A stretch of 64,000 bases of DNA from positions 3,162,001 through 3,226,000 of the forward strand of contig NZ_CP160205.1 in the NCBI RefSeq assembly GCF_041080815.1. The letters run 5' to 3'. Made by a program: the position numbers and the translations under genes. The notes under the pieces were generated by a model that ran no database searches, was not told where the DNA came from, and was given only the letters and a program-made list of their open reading frames with translations. This DNA comes from Mucilaginibacter yixingensis (GTDB taxonomy: Bacteria > Bacteroidota > Bacteroidia > Sphingobacteriales > Sphingobacteriaceae). Below are positions 16,775-26,708 of the stretch, in pieces (position 1 is the first letter of the stretch; each line of letters starts with the position of its first letter).

Positions 16775-19700
16775 ATGTATTTCTCGGCAATGTCGCTGCA
16801 GGGGCATTTTACCTGTATCAGAAAATATTTATTGGCCATGAAACTTAGTATAGGTCTCGTTATTCTTGCGCTCACCCACGTATCCGCCACAAGCTTAAGT
16901 CAAAGTATCACTTTGCATGAAAAGCATGCCCCGGTAAGGAAAATATTAACCGCTATTGAAAAGCAAAGCGGTCTGTCGCTCATCATTGTTAACGGACAGG
17001 CAACACTTAAAGAAACAACTCCGGTAAACATTGATGTTGACCGGGTTACTACAGAAGTTGCGCTCGATAAAACGCTGCAGGCTCAGCCGCTCACCTACTC
17101 TATCATCCAGGGTACCATCGTTGTAAAAAGAAAAACCAACGCTGTATCTGATGTACAGCTACCGGTTGATATTCAGGGCAAGGTATCGGATGAAAAAGAC
17201 CTGCCGCTTATCGGTGTCAATATCAAGGTAAAAGGCACCTCGACCGGTACCGTAACAGATGCGAACGGCAACTACAAACTAAAAGCGCCCGACGGCCAAT
17301 CGGTGCTGGTTTTTAGTTACATAGGCTATGTTAGTCAAGAGGTTATTGCAAGCAATAACGCCACCATCAATATCACCCTTAAAGAAAGCACCAACGCCCT
17401 GAATGAGGTAGTGGTAGTAGGCTACGGCACCCAGCGCAAGGCAGACCTTACCGGCGCCGTTGCAACCGTAACCGGCGCAGACCTCAACAAACGCGTAGCT
17501 ACAGATCCTACCCAGTTGCTGCAAGGCAAGCTACCCGGTTTATCGGTAGTGCAAGGCTCTGGCGAGGCTGGTAACGAGGGCACCACCTTACGCATCAGAG
17601 GAACAGGCACTTTCAGTGGTGCGGGCAACTCTCCGTTCATAATTATAGATGGATTACCTGGTAGCCTCACCGCACTCGATCCGCAGAATATCGAATCTGT
17701 AACCGTGCTTAAAGACGCGGCTTCGGCATCAATTTATGGCACACGCGCTGCCAATGGCGTTATCCTCGTTACCACAAAAAAAGGGAAAGAAGGCCGGACC
17801 GAGCTTTCATACGATTATAACGTAGGCATCACCAGTCCAACTGCTTTGCCTGATAACCTGATCTACAACTCCGTTCAATACATGACGCTGTGGAACCAGG
17901 CGGCTACCAACTCTAACTACCCAAACAAATTTAGCCAGGCACAGATAGATCTGTATCGCAACCCCAGCAACCCCGATCTGTATCCAAATTACAACTGGCT
18001 TAATGCCGTGTTTCGTACCGTTCAAGTGCAAACACATCATCTGGGCGTTACCGGCGGCAGCAATGGTACTACTTATAATGTGGGCATGGGTTATGTTAGC
18101 CAGCCAGATATTATGCAGGGTTATGGTTACAAAAAATACAATCTGCAGCTAAACCTCAATTCAAAAATTACCAAATGGGCCACCTTTGGCGCCAGTGTTA
18201 CCCTTAATTACAGCGAGCGTTCTTTTACCTCACGCGGCAGTCAGGATCAATTTCTGTCGGCCTTGTCGCAGTCGCCAATGTACGGCCCCATCCTGCCTGA
18301 CGGTAGCGGCAGGTACGTAAACTCGGTGTTTCCTAACGTGCAAACGCCTAACAAAAACCCCATTGCCATAGCGCAAAATGCGATTGACAAGCAGAATGAT
18401 TATTACATGCAAAGCAGCCTGTATTTAAACATTAACCTGGCAAAAGGATTGGAATGGCGCACCAACGCGGGCTTCAATTTTGATTACAATAAAACATCAG
18501 ATTTCAAACCGGTAATTTACCAATACAACTGGTTTGCCCAACCGGGCGATGCGCCAGAACGCACCCTGGATGTTAATGGCCAGGGCCTGGTAGTTACAGA
18601 CAACAACAGCTTTTACCCGGTTGCCTATACTCAGTTAACTTACTCTGCATCGATCAACAATGACCATAATTTTAAACTGCTTGCCGGTACACAGGTAGAA
18701 TACAATAAATCGCAAACGTTGGAAGGCACACGCAACCTGCCCTTTGCCACTAATTATTTACAGGAGTTAAACGCCGGGCCGGTGGCATCACAACTGAATA
18801 GTGGTACAACCAACATTTACGCACTGAACTCTTATTATGGTCGCTTCAATTATGATTTCCGCGAGAAATACCTGCTGGAAGCCAACGCCCGTTATGATGC
18901 ATCATCGCGCTTTCCGGCCAATAATCGCTGGGCATTTTTCCCTTCGGTATCATTAGGATGGATGCTTTCTAAAGAAAGCTTTTTAAGCAAAGCCGATTGG
19001 TTGAGCAACCTTAAACTCCGGGCATCATTAGGCAACCTGGGCAACCAGAATATTGGCAACTACCCTTACCAGGAAACCTATAATTTCAGAACGGTTTATA
19101 ACACCAACACCAGCTATGCTTATCCTTTTAGCGGCAGCGCTGTAACCAGTGGGGTAGTGAACAACGCCCTTGCCAATCCGGATATCCGCTGGGAAACCAC
19201 CCGTGTGTTTGATTTGGGTACCGATATTGGGTTATTGAATAACAAACTCAGCCTCTCGTTCGACTGGTATGATAAACTAACATCAGATATCCTGGAGAAC
19301 GCCTCTCCGCTAACCCCGCTTTACTACGGACTCAGCGCCCCAACGGTCAACTATGGAAAAATGCGAAACCGAGGCATTGAAGTATCAGCTACGTACAACC
19401 ATCATATTGGCGAGGTAAAATTTTCTTTAACCGGTACTTTGCAAGCCAATCGCAATAAACTGGTATCATACGGCGCGCCGGCCATCAGCACCAACACCAA
19501 TACCATTAACCAGGAGGGCCAGCCTTATGGCAGCTTTTATATGCTGCAATACCTGGGCATTTTTCAAAGCGCTGCAGAAGTGGCCGCATCGCCAACCCAG
19601 CAATACAACCCACAACCGGGCTACCTAAAATATGCCGACACCAACGGCGACGGTAAGGTTGACGATAATGACCGCGTAATTGTACCCGGTGCATACCCCA

Positions 19701-20191
19701 AATTTGATTACTCTTTAAATACCACCTTCAATTGGAAAAACTTTGACCTTACCATATTCTTTTACGGCTCGCAAGGCCAAAAGCTTTACGTAAACGGCTG
19801 GGGTATACAACCCTTTAACCAGGGCTCGCCACCACCACAAGAATGGCTCAACGCGTGGTCGCCCACCAACCCCAGCACTACAATGCCTATGGTATATATT
19901 CTGGGTCAGGGTAACATCAGCAGCAATGCCAATACCGGCTCTACTTATTACCTGAGAGATGCTTCATTTATGCGGATCAAAAACGTGCAACTGGGTTATG
20001 ACCTGCCTAAAAGCATTACCAGGCACCTGTTTATGTCGGCCCTGCGCATTTATTTCGCAGGTGATAACCTGCATACGTTCACCTCTTTCCCTGGCTTAGA
20101 TCCGGAACGGGTGGCATCAACATCAAACACCCGCTACGCGGTACACCCGCAAAACCGTGTTTACTCATTTGGCATTAGGGCTACATTTTAG
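16775..20191 (+). CDS. SusC/RagA TonB-dependent receptor with STN domain (pair 3)
   Basis: Up to 1138 residues. Other in-frame ATGs lie at residues 6 and 22, and the signal peptide (KLSIGLVILALTHVSA) is intact from any of them. Order: STN domain (about 48-115), carboxypeptidase-regulatory-like domain (about 128-205, GKVSDEKDLPLIGVNIKVKG), plug start (NEVVVVGYGTQRKADLTG) and SusC barrel, ending in IRATF with a terminal phenylalanine. It imports oligosaccharides and, through STN, should signal to the FecR encoded 257 bases upstream. susD follows after 10 bases, then AraC and a GH36 alpha-galactosidase, so an alpha-galactoside-bearing ligand is likely. Confidence 0.95.
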   Translation: MYFSAMSLQGHFTCIRKYLLAMKLSIGLVILALTHVSATSLSQSITLHEKHAPVRKILTAIEKQSGLSLIIVNGQATLKETTPVNIDVDRVTTEVALDKTLQAQPLTYSIIQGTIVVKRKTNAVSDVQLPVDIQGKVSDEKDLPLIGVNIKVKGTSTGTVTDANGNYKLKAPDGQSVLVFSYIGYVSQEVIASNNATINITLKESTNALNEVVVVGYGTQRKADLTGAVATVTGADLNKRVATDPTQLLQGKLPGLSVVQGSGEAGNEGTTLRIRGTGTFSGAGNSPFIIIDGLPGSLTALDPQNIESVTVLKDAASASIYGTRAANGVILVTTKKGKEGRTELSYDYNVGITSPTALPDNLIYNSVQYMTLWNQAATNSNYPNKFSQAQIDLYRNPSNPDLYPNYNWLNAVFRTVQVQTHHLGVTGGSNGTTYNVGMGYVSQPDIMQGYGYKKYNLQLNLNSKITKWATFGASVTLNYSERSFTSRGSQDQFLSALSQSPMYGPILPDGSGRYVNSVFPNVQTPNKNPIAIAQNAIDKQNDYYMQSSLYLNINLAKGLEWRTNAGFNFDYNKTSDFKPVIYQYNWFAQPGDAPERTLDVNGQGLVVTDNNSFYPVAYTQLTYSASINNDHNFKLLAGTQVEYNKSQTLEGTRNLPFATNYLQELNAGPVASQLNSGTTNIYALNSYYGRFNYDFREKYLLEANARYDASSRFPANNRWAFFPSVSLGWMLSKESFLSKADWLSNLKLRASLGNLGNQNIGNYPYQETYNFRTVYNTNTSYAYPFSGSAVTSGVVNNALANPDIRWETTRVFDLGTDIGLLNNKLSLSFDWYDKLTSDILENASPLTPLYYGLSAPTVNYGKMRNRGIEVSATYNHHIGEVKFSLTGTLQANRNKLVSYGAPAISTNTNTINQEGQPYGSFYMLQYLGIFQSAAEVAASPTQQYNPQPGYLKYADTNGDGKVDDNDRVIVPGAYPKFDYSLNTTFNWKNFDLTIFFYGSQGQKLYVNGWGIQPFNQGSPPPQEWLNAWSPTNPSTTMPMVYILGQGNISSNANTGSTYYLRDASFMRIKNVQLGYDLPKSITRHLFMSALRIYFAGDNLHTFTSFPGLDPERVASTSNTRYAVHPQNRVYSFGIRATF

Positions 20192-20201
20192 AAATATCAT
20201 C

Positions 20202-21734
20202 ATGAAAAAATTGCTCAACTATAGCTTTCTGTTCTTCATCGCTGCCATTATGATGGCCGGATGCAAAAAGAACATGCTCGATCAAAATCCTACATCTGAT
20301 ATTGGCAGCAGCGCCTTCTGGAAAACCCAAAATGACGCCGACCTTGCCCTGGCTGGTATTTACAGTTACTTTATACAAGGATTTAACTACACTGCATCTG
20401 GCAACACCGGGCAAGGCTTCGGCGCAGGTACTCCCTATTGGGAAACGCTAACCGATAATGCTTACAGCAGCGCTTACTCAAACATTGCGCAAGGTGCCAT
20501 CACCCCAACCGTTGGCGGTTTGCAAACTGATGCCTATACCACCTCATACCGTGCCATACAGGCGTGCAACACATTTCTGGACAATGTAGGCAAGATTGGA
20601 ATGTCATCAACAACGCTTACGCAATATCGTGCCGAAGTGAGATTTGTGAGAGCCTACTGGTATTTCCTCCTCACACAATTATATGGCGATGTGGTACTTA
20701 CTACTCATCAGATTACTATAGATCCGACCAACTCTATGCAAGCCCGGACGCCAAAATCAGTAGTAATAGATACCATCTTGAATGATCTGAATTTTGCAGC
20801 GGGCAATCTACCTAACACCGCCTATAGCGGCCACGTAGTGAGGGGTACCGCATTGGGCTATATGGTTAAAGTTTATATGGCCCAGCATCAATACCAGCAG
20901 GCGGCCACTATGGCCAACACCATTATCAGCGAAGGGAAATTTAGTATCTATAACGGTGGCTACCGTAACCTGTTCTTAAAACCAGGCCAAAACGGCAACC
21001 CCGAGATCATGCTGTCTGGTCGCTACCAGGTACCAACGGCTTATAGCCCGGCCGATTATTTGTACACCTATAGTTCCAGCTTTCAGCCTTTAAACTACCT
21101 GGTAGATGATTACGAGTGTAAAGACGGCCAGCCTATCACTACATCGCCATTATATAACTCTGCGTCGCCCTACGCTAACCGTGACCCGCGTTTATTGGCT
21201 ACCATTCTTACACCAGGCGTGCTGTACAAAGGCGGCATCCCGTTTGTTCCATCACAAATTGGTGCCACTGCGGGCTTTCTGAATAAAAAGGGGGTTGATT
21301 CTACCCGCGCTACTGTAATTGGTACGCAAAGCGATCAGGACTGGGTATACCTAAGATATGCCGATGTATTGCTGATGTATGCCGAAGCAAAAAATGAGGT
21401 ATCGGGTCCCGATGCCAGTGTTTACAAAGCAGTTAACGATGTGCGCACCAGGCCGGGAGTTAATATGCCTGTGCTGCCAGCGGGCCTGTCGCAGGCGGAT
21501 ATGCGTACCCGGATCAGGCATGAACGCCGTATAGAACTGGCGCTGGAAGGACAGCGCTACTTTGACCTGAAACGCTGGGCGCTGGACCGAGTGATCATTC
21601 CAACCATTAAAGATCCTAACGCTGCGCAGCGCACCTTCCCCCTGCGAGACACCTTATGGCCTGTGCCACAGGCAGAAATTGATATAGCCAAAGCCGTAGG
21701 CAATAACGCCTTTAAGCAAACTCAGGGCTATTAA
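20202..21734 (+). CDS. SusD/RagB-family outer-membrane glycan-binding lipoprotein (pair 3)
   Basis: 510 residues from the ATG at 20202, which gives a clean lipoprotein signal ending at Cys21 (IMMAGC-K). An upstream in-frame start would overlap the end of susC and bury the signal. SusD features: SSAFWKTQNDADLALAGIYSY, RAYWYFLLTQLYGDV, LRYADVLLMYAEAKNE and RHERRIELALEGQRYFDLKR. It partners the SusC encoded 10 bases upstream. The araC gene begins 55 bases after its stop. Confidence 0.94.
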   Translation: MKKLLNYSFLFFIAAIMMAGCKKNMLDQNPTSDIGSSAFWKTQNDADLALAGIYSYFIQGFNYTASGNTGQGFGAGTPYWETLTDNAYSSAYSNIAQGAITPTVGGLQTDAYTTSYRAIQACNTFLDNVGKIGMSSTTLTQYRAEVRFVRAYWYFLLTQLYGDVVLTTHQITIDPTNSMQARTPKSVVIDTILNDLNFAAGNLPNTAYSGHVVRGTALGYMVKVYMAQHQYQQAATMANTIISEGKFSIYNGGYRNLFLKPGQNGNPEIMLSGRYQVPTAYSPADYLYTYSSSFQPLNYLVDDYECKDGQPITTSPLYNSASPYANRDPRLLATILTPGVLYKGGIPFVPSQIGATAGFLNKKGVDSTRATVIGTQSDQDWVYLRYADVLLMYAEAKNEVSGPDASVYKAVNDVRTRPGVNMPVLPAGLSQADMRTRIRHERRIELALEGQRYFDLKRWALDRVIIPTIKDPNAAQRTFPLRDTLWPVPQAEIDIAKAVGNNAFKQTQGY

Positions 21735-21789
21735 CCAAATACCGCCCGATCAATAAAACCAATATAAACCACTGATTAAAGAATTACTT

Positions 21790-22707
21790 ATGAAACCACA
21801 ACTGCTAAAGGTATCTACCGGTCCGGCACAGTCTTTCAGCGTGCGGCAGGACGTTCATCCTATCAACAATAAGTGGCATTATCATCCCGAAGTTGAACTG
21901 CTTTATATAAAACGCGGCAGCGGTACTGAGTTTACCGGCGATAGCATCAGGCATTTCCGTGCTGGCGATGTGATACTGATTGGTTCTAACCTGCCGCACT
22001 ACTGGCGTTTTGATGAACCTTATTATAATGACAGCGACTCTAAACACGAAGCAAACGTAGTGGTAGTGCATTTTAACGAGAATTTTTGGGGCGCCCCCTT
22101 TCTTCAATTACCAGAAAATGTTGGCATCAAAAACCTGCTGACAGAATCAAAACGTGGTGTACTTATTAATGGAGCAACAAAGAAACTGATTGCAGAATTG
22201 CTTGACCAAATGCTGGCGGTTGAAGGCAGCGCCCGTATAGTGTTACTGATGCAGGCGCTAAATATTATTGCCAGCAGCCCCAAATTATCTATTCTTTCTT
22301 CCATCAGTTTTAAACCAGTGCCACAAAGCATAGATAATGATCGCATTGATGCTATCCATCAATACTCCATGGTTAACTTTAAGAAAAAGATCCAGTTAGA
22401 AGAAATAGCAGCTATTGCGCACGTAAGCCCTAACTCATTTTGCAGATATTTTAAATCGCACACGGGCAAAACCTACTCGCAGTTTTTGATTGAGATAAAG
22501 GTTGGCCAAGCCTGCCGCCTGCTGATAGAGAATAAATTGAGCATTAAGCAGCTTTGTTACGAGAGCGGCTTTAACAATTTTGCCAGCTTCCATAAAAACT
22601 TTAAACAAATAACAGGCAAAAGTCCGCTGGTTTACCAGAAAGAGTTTATGACGCCAAGGCACGATACATCAGATGTTAAAAGGCGGCAATACCGAATGGT
22701 GAGTTAG
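21790..22707 (+). CDS. AraC-family transcriptional regulator with cupin sensor domain
   Basis: 305 residues. The N-terminal half is a cupin-like sugar-sensing domain (WHYHPEVELLYIKRGSGTEF, then FRAGDVILIGSNLPHYW). The C-terminal third is a double helix-turn-helix (KKKIQLEEIAAIAHVSPNSF, CRYFKSHTGKTYSQFLIEIK and YESGFNNFASFHKNFKQITG). It probably activates local genes on binding a mono- or oligosaccharide. It sits between susD and the GH36 gene in the same orientation, so it may control alpha-galactosidase expression in addition to the sigma/FecR loop. The effector cannot be read from the sequence. Confidence 0.9.
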   Translation: MKPQLLKVSTGPAQSFSVRQDVHPINNKWHYHPEVELLYIKRGSGTEFTGDSIRHFRAGDVILIGSNLPHYWRFDEPYYNDSDSKHEANVVVVHFNENFWGAPFLQLPENVGIKNLLTESKRGVLINGATKKLIAELLDQMLAVEGSARIVLLMQALNIIASSPKLSILSSISFKPVPQSIDNDRIDAIHQYSMVNFKKKIQLEEIAAIAHVSPNSFCRYFKSHTGKTYSQFLIEIKVGQACRLLIENKLSIKQLCYESGFNNFASFHKNFKQITGKSPLVYQKEFMTPRHDTSDVKRRQYRMVS

Positions 22708-22759
22708 CTGATAACTACCGTTATACTATAATTCAAAACCGTACTATACTTTATTATAC

Positions 22760-24991
22760 ATGTTTTATACTACCTCAAAAATGGCCGGCGCAAACACAGC
22801 CGGCCAATACAAAACAGTGCATCCGTTCAAAAAGATCGGGTGCATTTTTACTTTTATTCTATCGGCATCAACCGCTGTTGTGGGGCAAAATAAAGAGCCC
22901 ATCGTTATTGCAACCAATAACAGCGCGTTGGTTTTAAGCATAGGCGCTAATCAACGTGTTTACCAAAACTACCTGGGCAAAAGATTGATTAACAAACAGG
23001 ATTACGCACTGATTCCGCAAGGGCGCTATGAGGCTTATATCACCGGCGGCATGGAAGACCAATTTCAGCCTGCCGTAAAAGTTACACATGCTGATGGCAA
23101 CCCATCGCTCGAACTACAATATGTAACCCAACACGTAACCCAAACAGAAGATCTGGTTGAAACCGTAATTGAACTGAAAGACGCTCGCTACCCAACTACC
23201 GTTACCCTGCATTATGATGCCTACCAGAAAGAAGACGTTATTAAAACCTGGACAGAAATCAGCAACAAGGAAAAAGGTGAAATTATACTTGAAAACTACG
23301 CGTCGTCCATGTTACATTTTAGTGCAAAAGCATACTGGCTTACCCATTTTCATGGCGATTGGGCTTCAGAAATGAAACAGGAAGAAACCCGGTTAACCCA
23401 CAGCGCACTGGAGATTGACAGCAAACTGGGCACCAGGGCAGACATGTACCGCACACCGGTATTTTTCCTCTCTCTTAACAAACCTGCAGATGAAACCACC
23501 GGCGAACTGATTGCCGGTACCCTGGCCTGGACGGGCAATTTCAACTTCCGCTTTGAAACCGATGAGCGCGATAACTTGCGGGTGATATCAGGTATCAATG
23601 CTTATGCTTCAGCCTATCATCTGGGCAGCGGAAAAACTTTTGTTACACCGGCATTCATCTTCACCTATTCTACGGCTGGCAAGGGACAGGCCAGCAGAAA
23701 CCTGCACAGCTGGGCGCGCAATTACGGCGTACTGGACGGCAATCAGCCCCGGCTTACCCTGCTAAACAACTGGGAAGCCACCCATACCGACTTTGACGAA
23801 ACCAAGCTGGTAGGTTTGTTTGACGATGCCAAAAAACTCGACCTGGACTTGTTTCTGCTGGATGACGGCTGGTTTGGTAACAAGTACCCGCGTAATGATG
23901 ATAGGACCGGTCTAGGCGATTGGGATGCCAACAAAACCAAACTACCCAACGGCGTAAGCAAATTGGTTAAAGAGGCTACGGCCAAAAATCTCAAATTTGG
24001 TATTTGGCTGGAGCCCGAAATGGTGAACCCCAAAAGCGAGCTTTATGAGCAACATCCAGATTGGCTTTTAAAGCTGCCAAACCGTGCCGAGAACTATCAG
24101 CGCAACCAATTGGTGCTTGATCTCGCCAATCCTAAAGTGGCCGATTATGTTTATCAGGTAGTAGATCATCTGCTGACCGAGAACCCTAATCTGGCTTATA
24201 TTAAATGGGATTGCAACCGTACCATGAGCAATGCGTGGTCACCGTACTTAAAGGATCGTCAATCTGATCTATATGTAGATTACACGCTGGCCCTGTACCG
24301 TGTGTTTGACCGCATCCGCGCTAAATACCCGCATTTGCCTATGATGCTGTGCTCTGGCGGTGGTGGCCGTACCGATTATGGCGGACTAAAATATTTCACC
24401 GAGTTTTGGCCAAGCGATGACACAGATCCCTTAGAGCGCGTATATATCCAGTGGGGATACAGTTATTTCTTTCCATCCAATACCATCTCGGCTCATGTTA
24501 CCTCATGGGGTAAGCAATCGCTCAAATTCCGTACAGATGTAGCCATGATGGGCAAACTGGGCTATGATATTAACGTAGATAAAATGACTGCTGAAGAAGT
24601 GGCCTTCAGCAAAGCTGCCGTTGATAATTATAAAAGACTGAGTGATGTAATCTGGCATGGTGATCTGTATCGGCTGGCGTCACCTTACGAGGGCAACCGG
24701 GCAGCGCTGATGTATGTAGATCAGCAAAAAACAAAAGCCGTATTATTTCATTACAACCTCAATGTGAGGTACAAAGAGCTATTTGGCGCGATAAAATTGT
24801 GGGGCCTCGATCCGCAGAAACAATATAAAATTGAAGAGATTAACACTTTTACGGGCATTAAATCAAACCTGGCCGGCAATGGCCAAACCCTTAGCGGCGA
24901 TTACCTGATGAACCAAGGCATCAACCTGTCCTCCGGGAAAATAGTACCGCTTACCAGTATGGTTATAGAAATTAGTGCGGTATCCAAATAA
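22760..24991 (+). CDS. GH36 alpha-galactosidase, exported
   Basis: 743 residues from the ATG at 22760; an ATG seven codons in is an alternative. A hydrophobic segment (about 28-41) ending STAVVGQ acts as signal peptide. The N-terminal beta-sandwich is followed by a TIM barrel with LLDDGWFGNKYPRNDD, WLEPEMVNPKSELYEQHP, the nucleophile motif IKWDCNR (Asp near residue 484), CSGGGGRTDYGGLKYF and the acid/base motif FWPSDDTDPLERV. The family removes terminal alpha-D-galactose. Full family length. As the last gene of the sigma-fecR-susCD-araC unit it probably trims alpha-galactosyl side chains of imported oligosaccharides. Confidence 0.94.
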   Translation: MFYTTSKMAGANTAGQYKTVHPFKKIGCIFTFILSASTAVVGQNKEPIVIATNNSALVLSIGANQRVYQNYLGKRLINKQDYALIPQGRYEAYITGGMEDQFQPAVKVTHADGNPSLELQYVTQHVTQTEDLVETVIELKDARYPTTVTLHYDAYQKEDVIKTWTEISNKEKGEIILENYASSMLHFSAKAYWLTHFHGDWASEMKQEETRLTHSALEIDSKLGTRADMYRTPVFFLSLNKPADETTGELIAGTLAWTGNFNFRFETDERDNLRVISGINAYASAYHLGSGKTFVTPAFIFTYSTAGKGQASRNLHSWARNYGVLDGNQPRLTLLNNWEATHTDFDETKLVGLFDDAKKLDLDLFLLDDGWFGNKYPRNDDRTGLGDWDANKTKLPNGVSKLVKEATAKNLKFGIWLEPEMVNPKSELYEQHPDWLLKLPNRAENYQRNQLVLDLANPKVADYVYQVVDHLLTENPNLAYIKWDCNRTMSNAWSPYLKDRQSDLYVDYTLALYRVFDRIRAKYPHLPMMLCSGGGGRTDYGGLKYFTEFWPSDDTDPLERVYIQWGYSYFFPSNTISAHVTSWGKQSLKFRTDVAMMGKLGYDINVDKMTAEEVAFSKAAVDNYKRLSDVIWHGDLYRLASPYEGNRAALMYVDQQKTKAVLFHYNLNVRYKELFGAIKLWGLDPQKQYKIEEINTFTGIKSNLAGNGQTLSGDYLMNQGINLSSGKIVPLTSMVIEISAVSK

Positions 24992-25027
24992 ACTGATTGC
25001 CGGGACGAGCAAAAGTAAAAAAAGGAA

Positions 25028-25188
25028 AACATGCCGCTCCTGTGGAGCTCCGAAAATTACATTATATACGTTTCCTATTAACATTTCGCTCCTCTGGAGC
25101 TGAGGCAGCTTGTTTTAGTCCCACTGGGACGATATGTTAATAGCATCAATGTATAAAAAATATCTAAGCTCCGTAGGAGCGGCATGTT
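25028..25188. repeat. Cluster of four palindromic REP-like units
   Basis: Four related units of about 22 bases occur in 160 bases: 25028-25049 and 25080-25101 in forward orientation, then 25117-25138 and 25167-25188 inverted. Each starts AACAT, then has a short palindrome (for example GCTCCTGTGGAGC or, in the third, GTCCCACTGGGAC). The outer pair match at 20 of 22 positions when one is inverted, so the cluster can fold into nested stems. It lies between the convergent GH36 and PL6 genes and looks like a REP/BIME-type element. No transposase is nearby. Confidence 0.75.
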
Positions 25189-25205
25189 AAAGCCGATTAC
25201 TGGTT

Positions 25206-25247
25206 AAAAAAAAGCAGGGCTCCTCTATCAGAAAGAGGAAGCCCTGC
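25206..25247 (-). terminator. Terminator of the GH28-PL6 unit (possibly bidirectional)
   Basis: A long stem (GCAGGGC.CCTCT with AGAGGAAGCCCTGC, one bulge, 25214-25247) is flanked by eight A (25206-25213), giving a T-run on the minus strand, 27 bases past the PL6 stop. An outer ACTGGTT...AACCAGT pair can extend it. Confidence 0.75.
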
Positions 25248-25273
25248 CAACCAGTAAACCAATTGTATGAAAC

Positions 25274-26683
25274 CTATAAAGCTGATTGCACGCCGGTGTC
25301 TTTTGCCGATAAAGGCTTGGCCTCCACCGCATCAGTACTAAATTCATCAGCACCAATATCAAATGGGGCTACCCGTTTTTGGCCATCCATATCTGTAGTT
25401 ATGCCCGCCAAAGTTGTTGTCGCCTTGTTGATGGCCGGGCTTTGCGCCGTAAGATGATAAGCTCCTGAAGCTGTTTTCTCAAGTTTCGGGTCGATAACAG
25501 TGAATGTACCGGCAGGCAAATCGCCATTAGTTTTTGTACCGAAAACCAGGTTGCCTTCCCATTTTGCATCGCGCATTGGTCCGGATATACTGGCGGCATT
25601 ATCGCCACCTTGTATCAGGTTATACGCTACGGTTATAGCTGTTGCCCCCATACCATTTTTGCGCTGCATCTGTACCATGGAGATCTTATTGTTAACCATG
25701 GTATTAAAGGCAATAAGTACCCTGTCTGGCCGGTCATGCGCGGTGAGCCGGGCGCCATCGGCCACCTCGCCGTCGCCATTGCCAATTACAATGCCTGTCT
25801 CGCAGTTTTCAAAGTAATTGCTGTAGATCAGGTGATCATCGCCAAAAATGCGCAGACCAGGGGTATTGAAGAAATAGTTGCCATAAACCCGGCTTTTATT
25901 GCCATGCCTCAGGGTGAACTGCGCCGGGCAGTCGCGCACGGTATTATAACGCAGTGTAACGCCGGATGCTTTTACAGAGATCAGTTCATTCTCGCCGGCA
26001 CAGTGTTCAAAAAGATTATACTCCACCACACTGTTACTGGTAGAAAGACTGAATCCGCTCAACCCGAACTGGAAAGCTTCGGCACCGTTTTTACCGCCCT
26101 GCGATTTAAAATCATTAAAATAATTATGATGGATATGCAGCCGCTCGGCAATTTGTGATCCTTTGCCCCTGATGGCAATAAACCGGCCCATGGCATTTTT
26201 ATGATCGAAGGTATTATGATCAATTTCCTGATCGCTGCCGGCTACCGTAAGGTCTTCCCCATCTCCGGTATTTTCAAAAACATTTTGCGTAAAACGGCAG
26301 AAACTGGTATTAGGACCCGTTTTTGTTTTTGAGGCGGCATGGGTAAACTTAAACCCACGAACGATAATATAACTGGCATTATCTGTAATGTTAAACCCAC
26401 CGCTGCCGGAAACCTCGGCACCACCGGTATGTTGTGCAGTTATGGTAATGGGATGGGCAGCGTTGCCATGTGCAGTAATGTTGATGTTCTCTGTTGCCGG
26501 GTAAACACCATCGGCCACACTGATTACATCGCCGGGCCTGGCTTTATCTATAGCGGCCTGCAATTCTTTTAATGAAGAAACTTGTTTGGTTTGCGCCCTG
26601 GCGGGGCTCTGTGCCACCATAAATATGGCTGTACACATCAAACTAAGGATTATTTTTTTAGGAGTGAGGTAATGATTGATCAT
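25274..26683 (-). CDS. PL6-family-like polysaccharide lyase (alginate/chondroitin lyase type), exported
   Basis: 469 residues with a signal peptide ending near QSPARAQ. A right-handed beta-helix with PL6 signatures follows: VSSLKELQAAIDKARPGDVI and GVYPATENI at the N-terminus, HHNYFNDF, AGENELISVKASGVTLRYNT (candidate catalytic Lys) and FTLRHGNKSRVYGNYF (candidate catalytic Arg). It ends with DIGADEF, usual in this group. Known PL6 enzymes cut alginate or dermatan/chondroitin by beta-elimination. In this uronate-degrading locus another uronan is possible. It follows the second GH28 gene after 25 bases on the same strand. Confidence 0.85.
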   Translation of the reverse strand: MINHYLTPKKIILSLMCTAIFMVAQSPARAQTKQVSSLKELQAAIDKARPGDVISVADGVYPATENINITAHGNAAHPITITAQHTGGAEVSGSGGFNITDNASYIIVRGFKFTHAASKTKTGPNTSFCRFTQNVFENTGDGEDLTVAGSDQEIDHNTFDHKNAMGRFIAIRGKGSQIAERLHIHHNYFNDFKSQGGKNGAEAFQFGLSGFSLSTSNSVVEYNLFEHCAGENELISVKASGVTLRYNTVRDCPAQFTLRHGNKSRVYGNYFFNTPGLRIFGDDHLIYSNYFENCETGIVIGNGDGEVADGARLTAHDRPDRVLIAFNTMVNNKISMVQMQRKNGMGATAITVAYNLIQGGDNAASISGPMRDAKWEGNLVFGTKTNGDLPAGTFTVIDPKLEKTASGAYHLTAQSPAINKATTTLAGITTDMDGQKRVAPFDIGADEFSTDAVEAKPLSAKDTGVQSAL

Positions 26684-26708
26684 TTTTGTTAAATATTATC
26701 GGCATTAA

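Noticed and set aside
25610..26158. 182-codon plus-strand frame opposite the PL6-like gene
   Set aside because: Antisense to a gene with clear family motifs, with no motif of its own.
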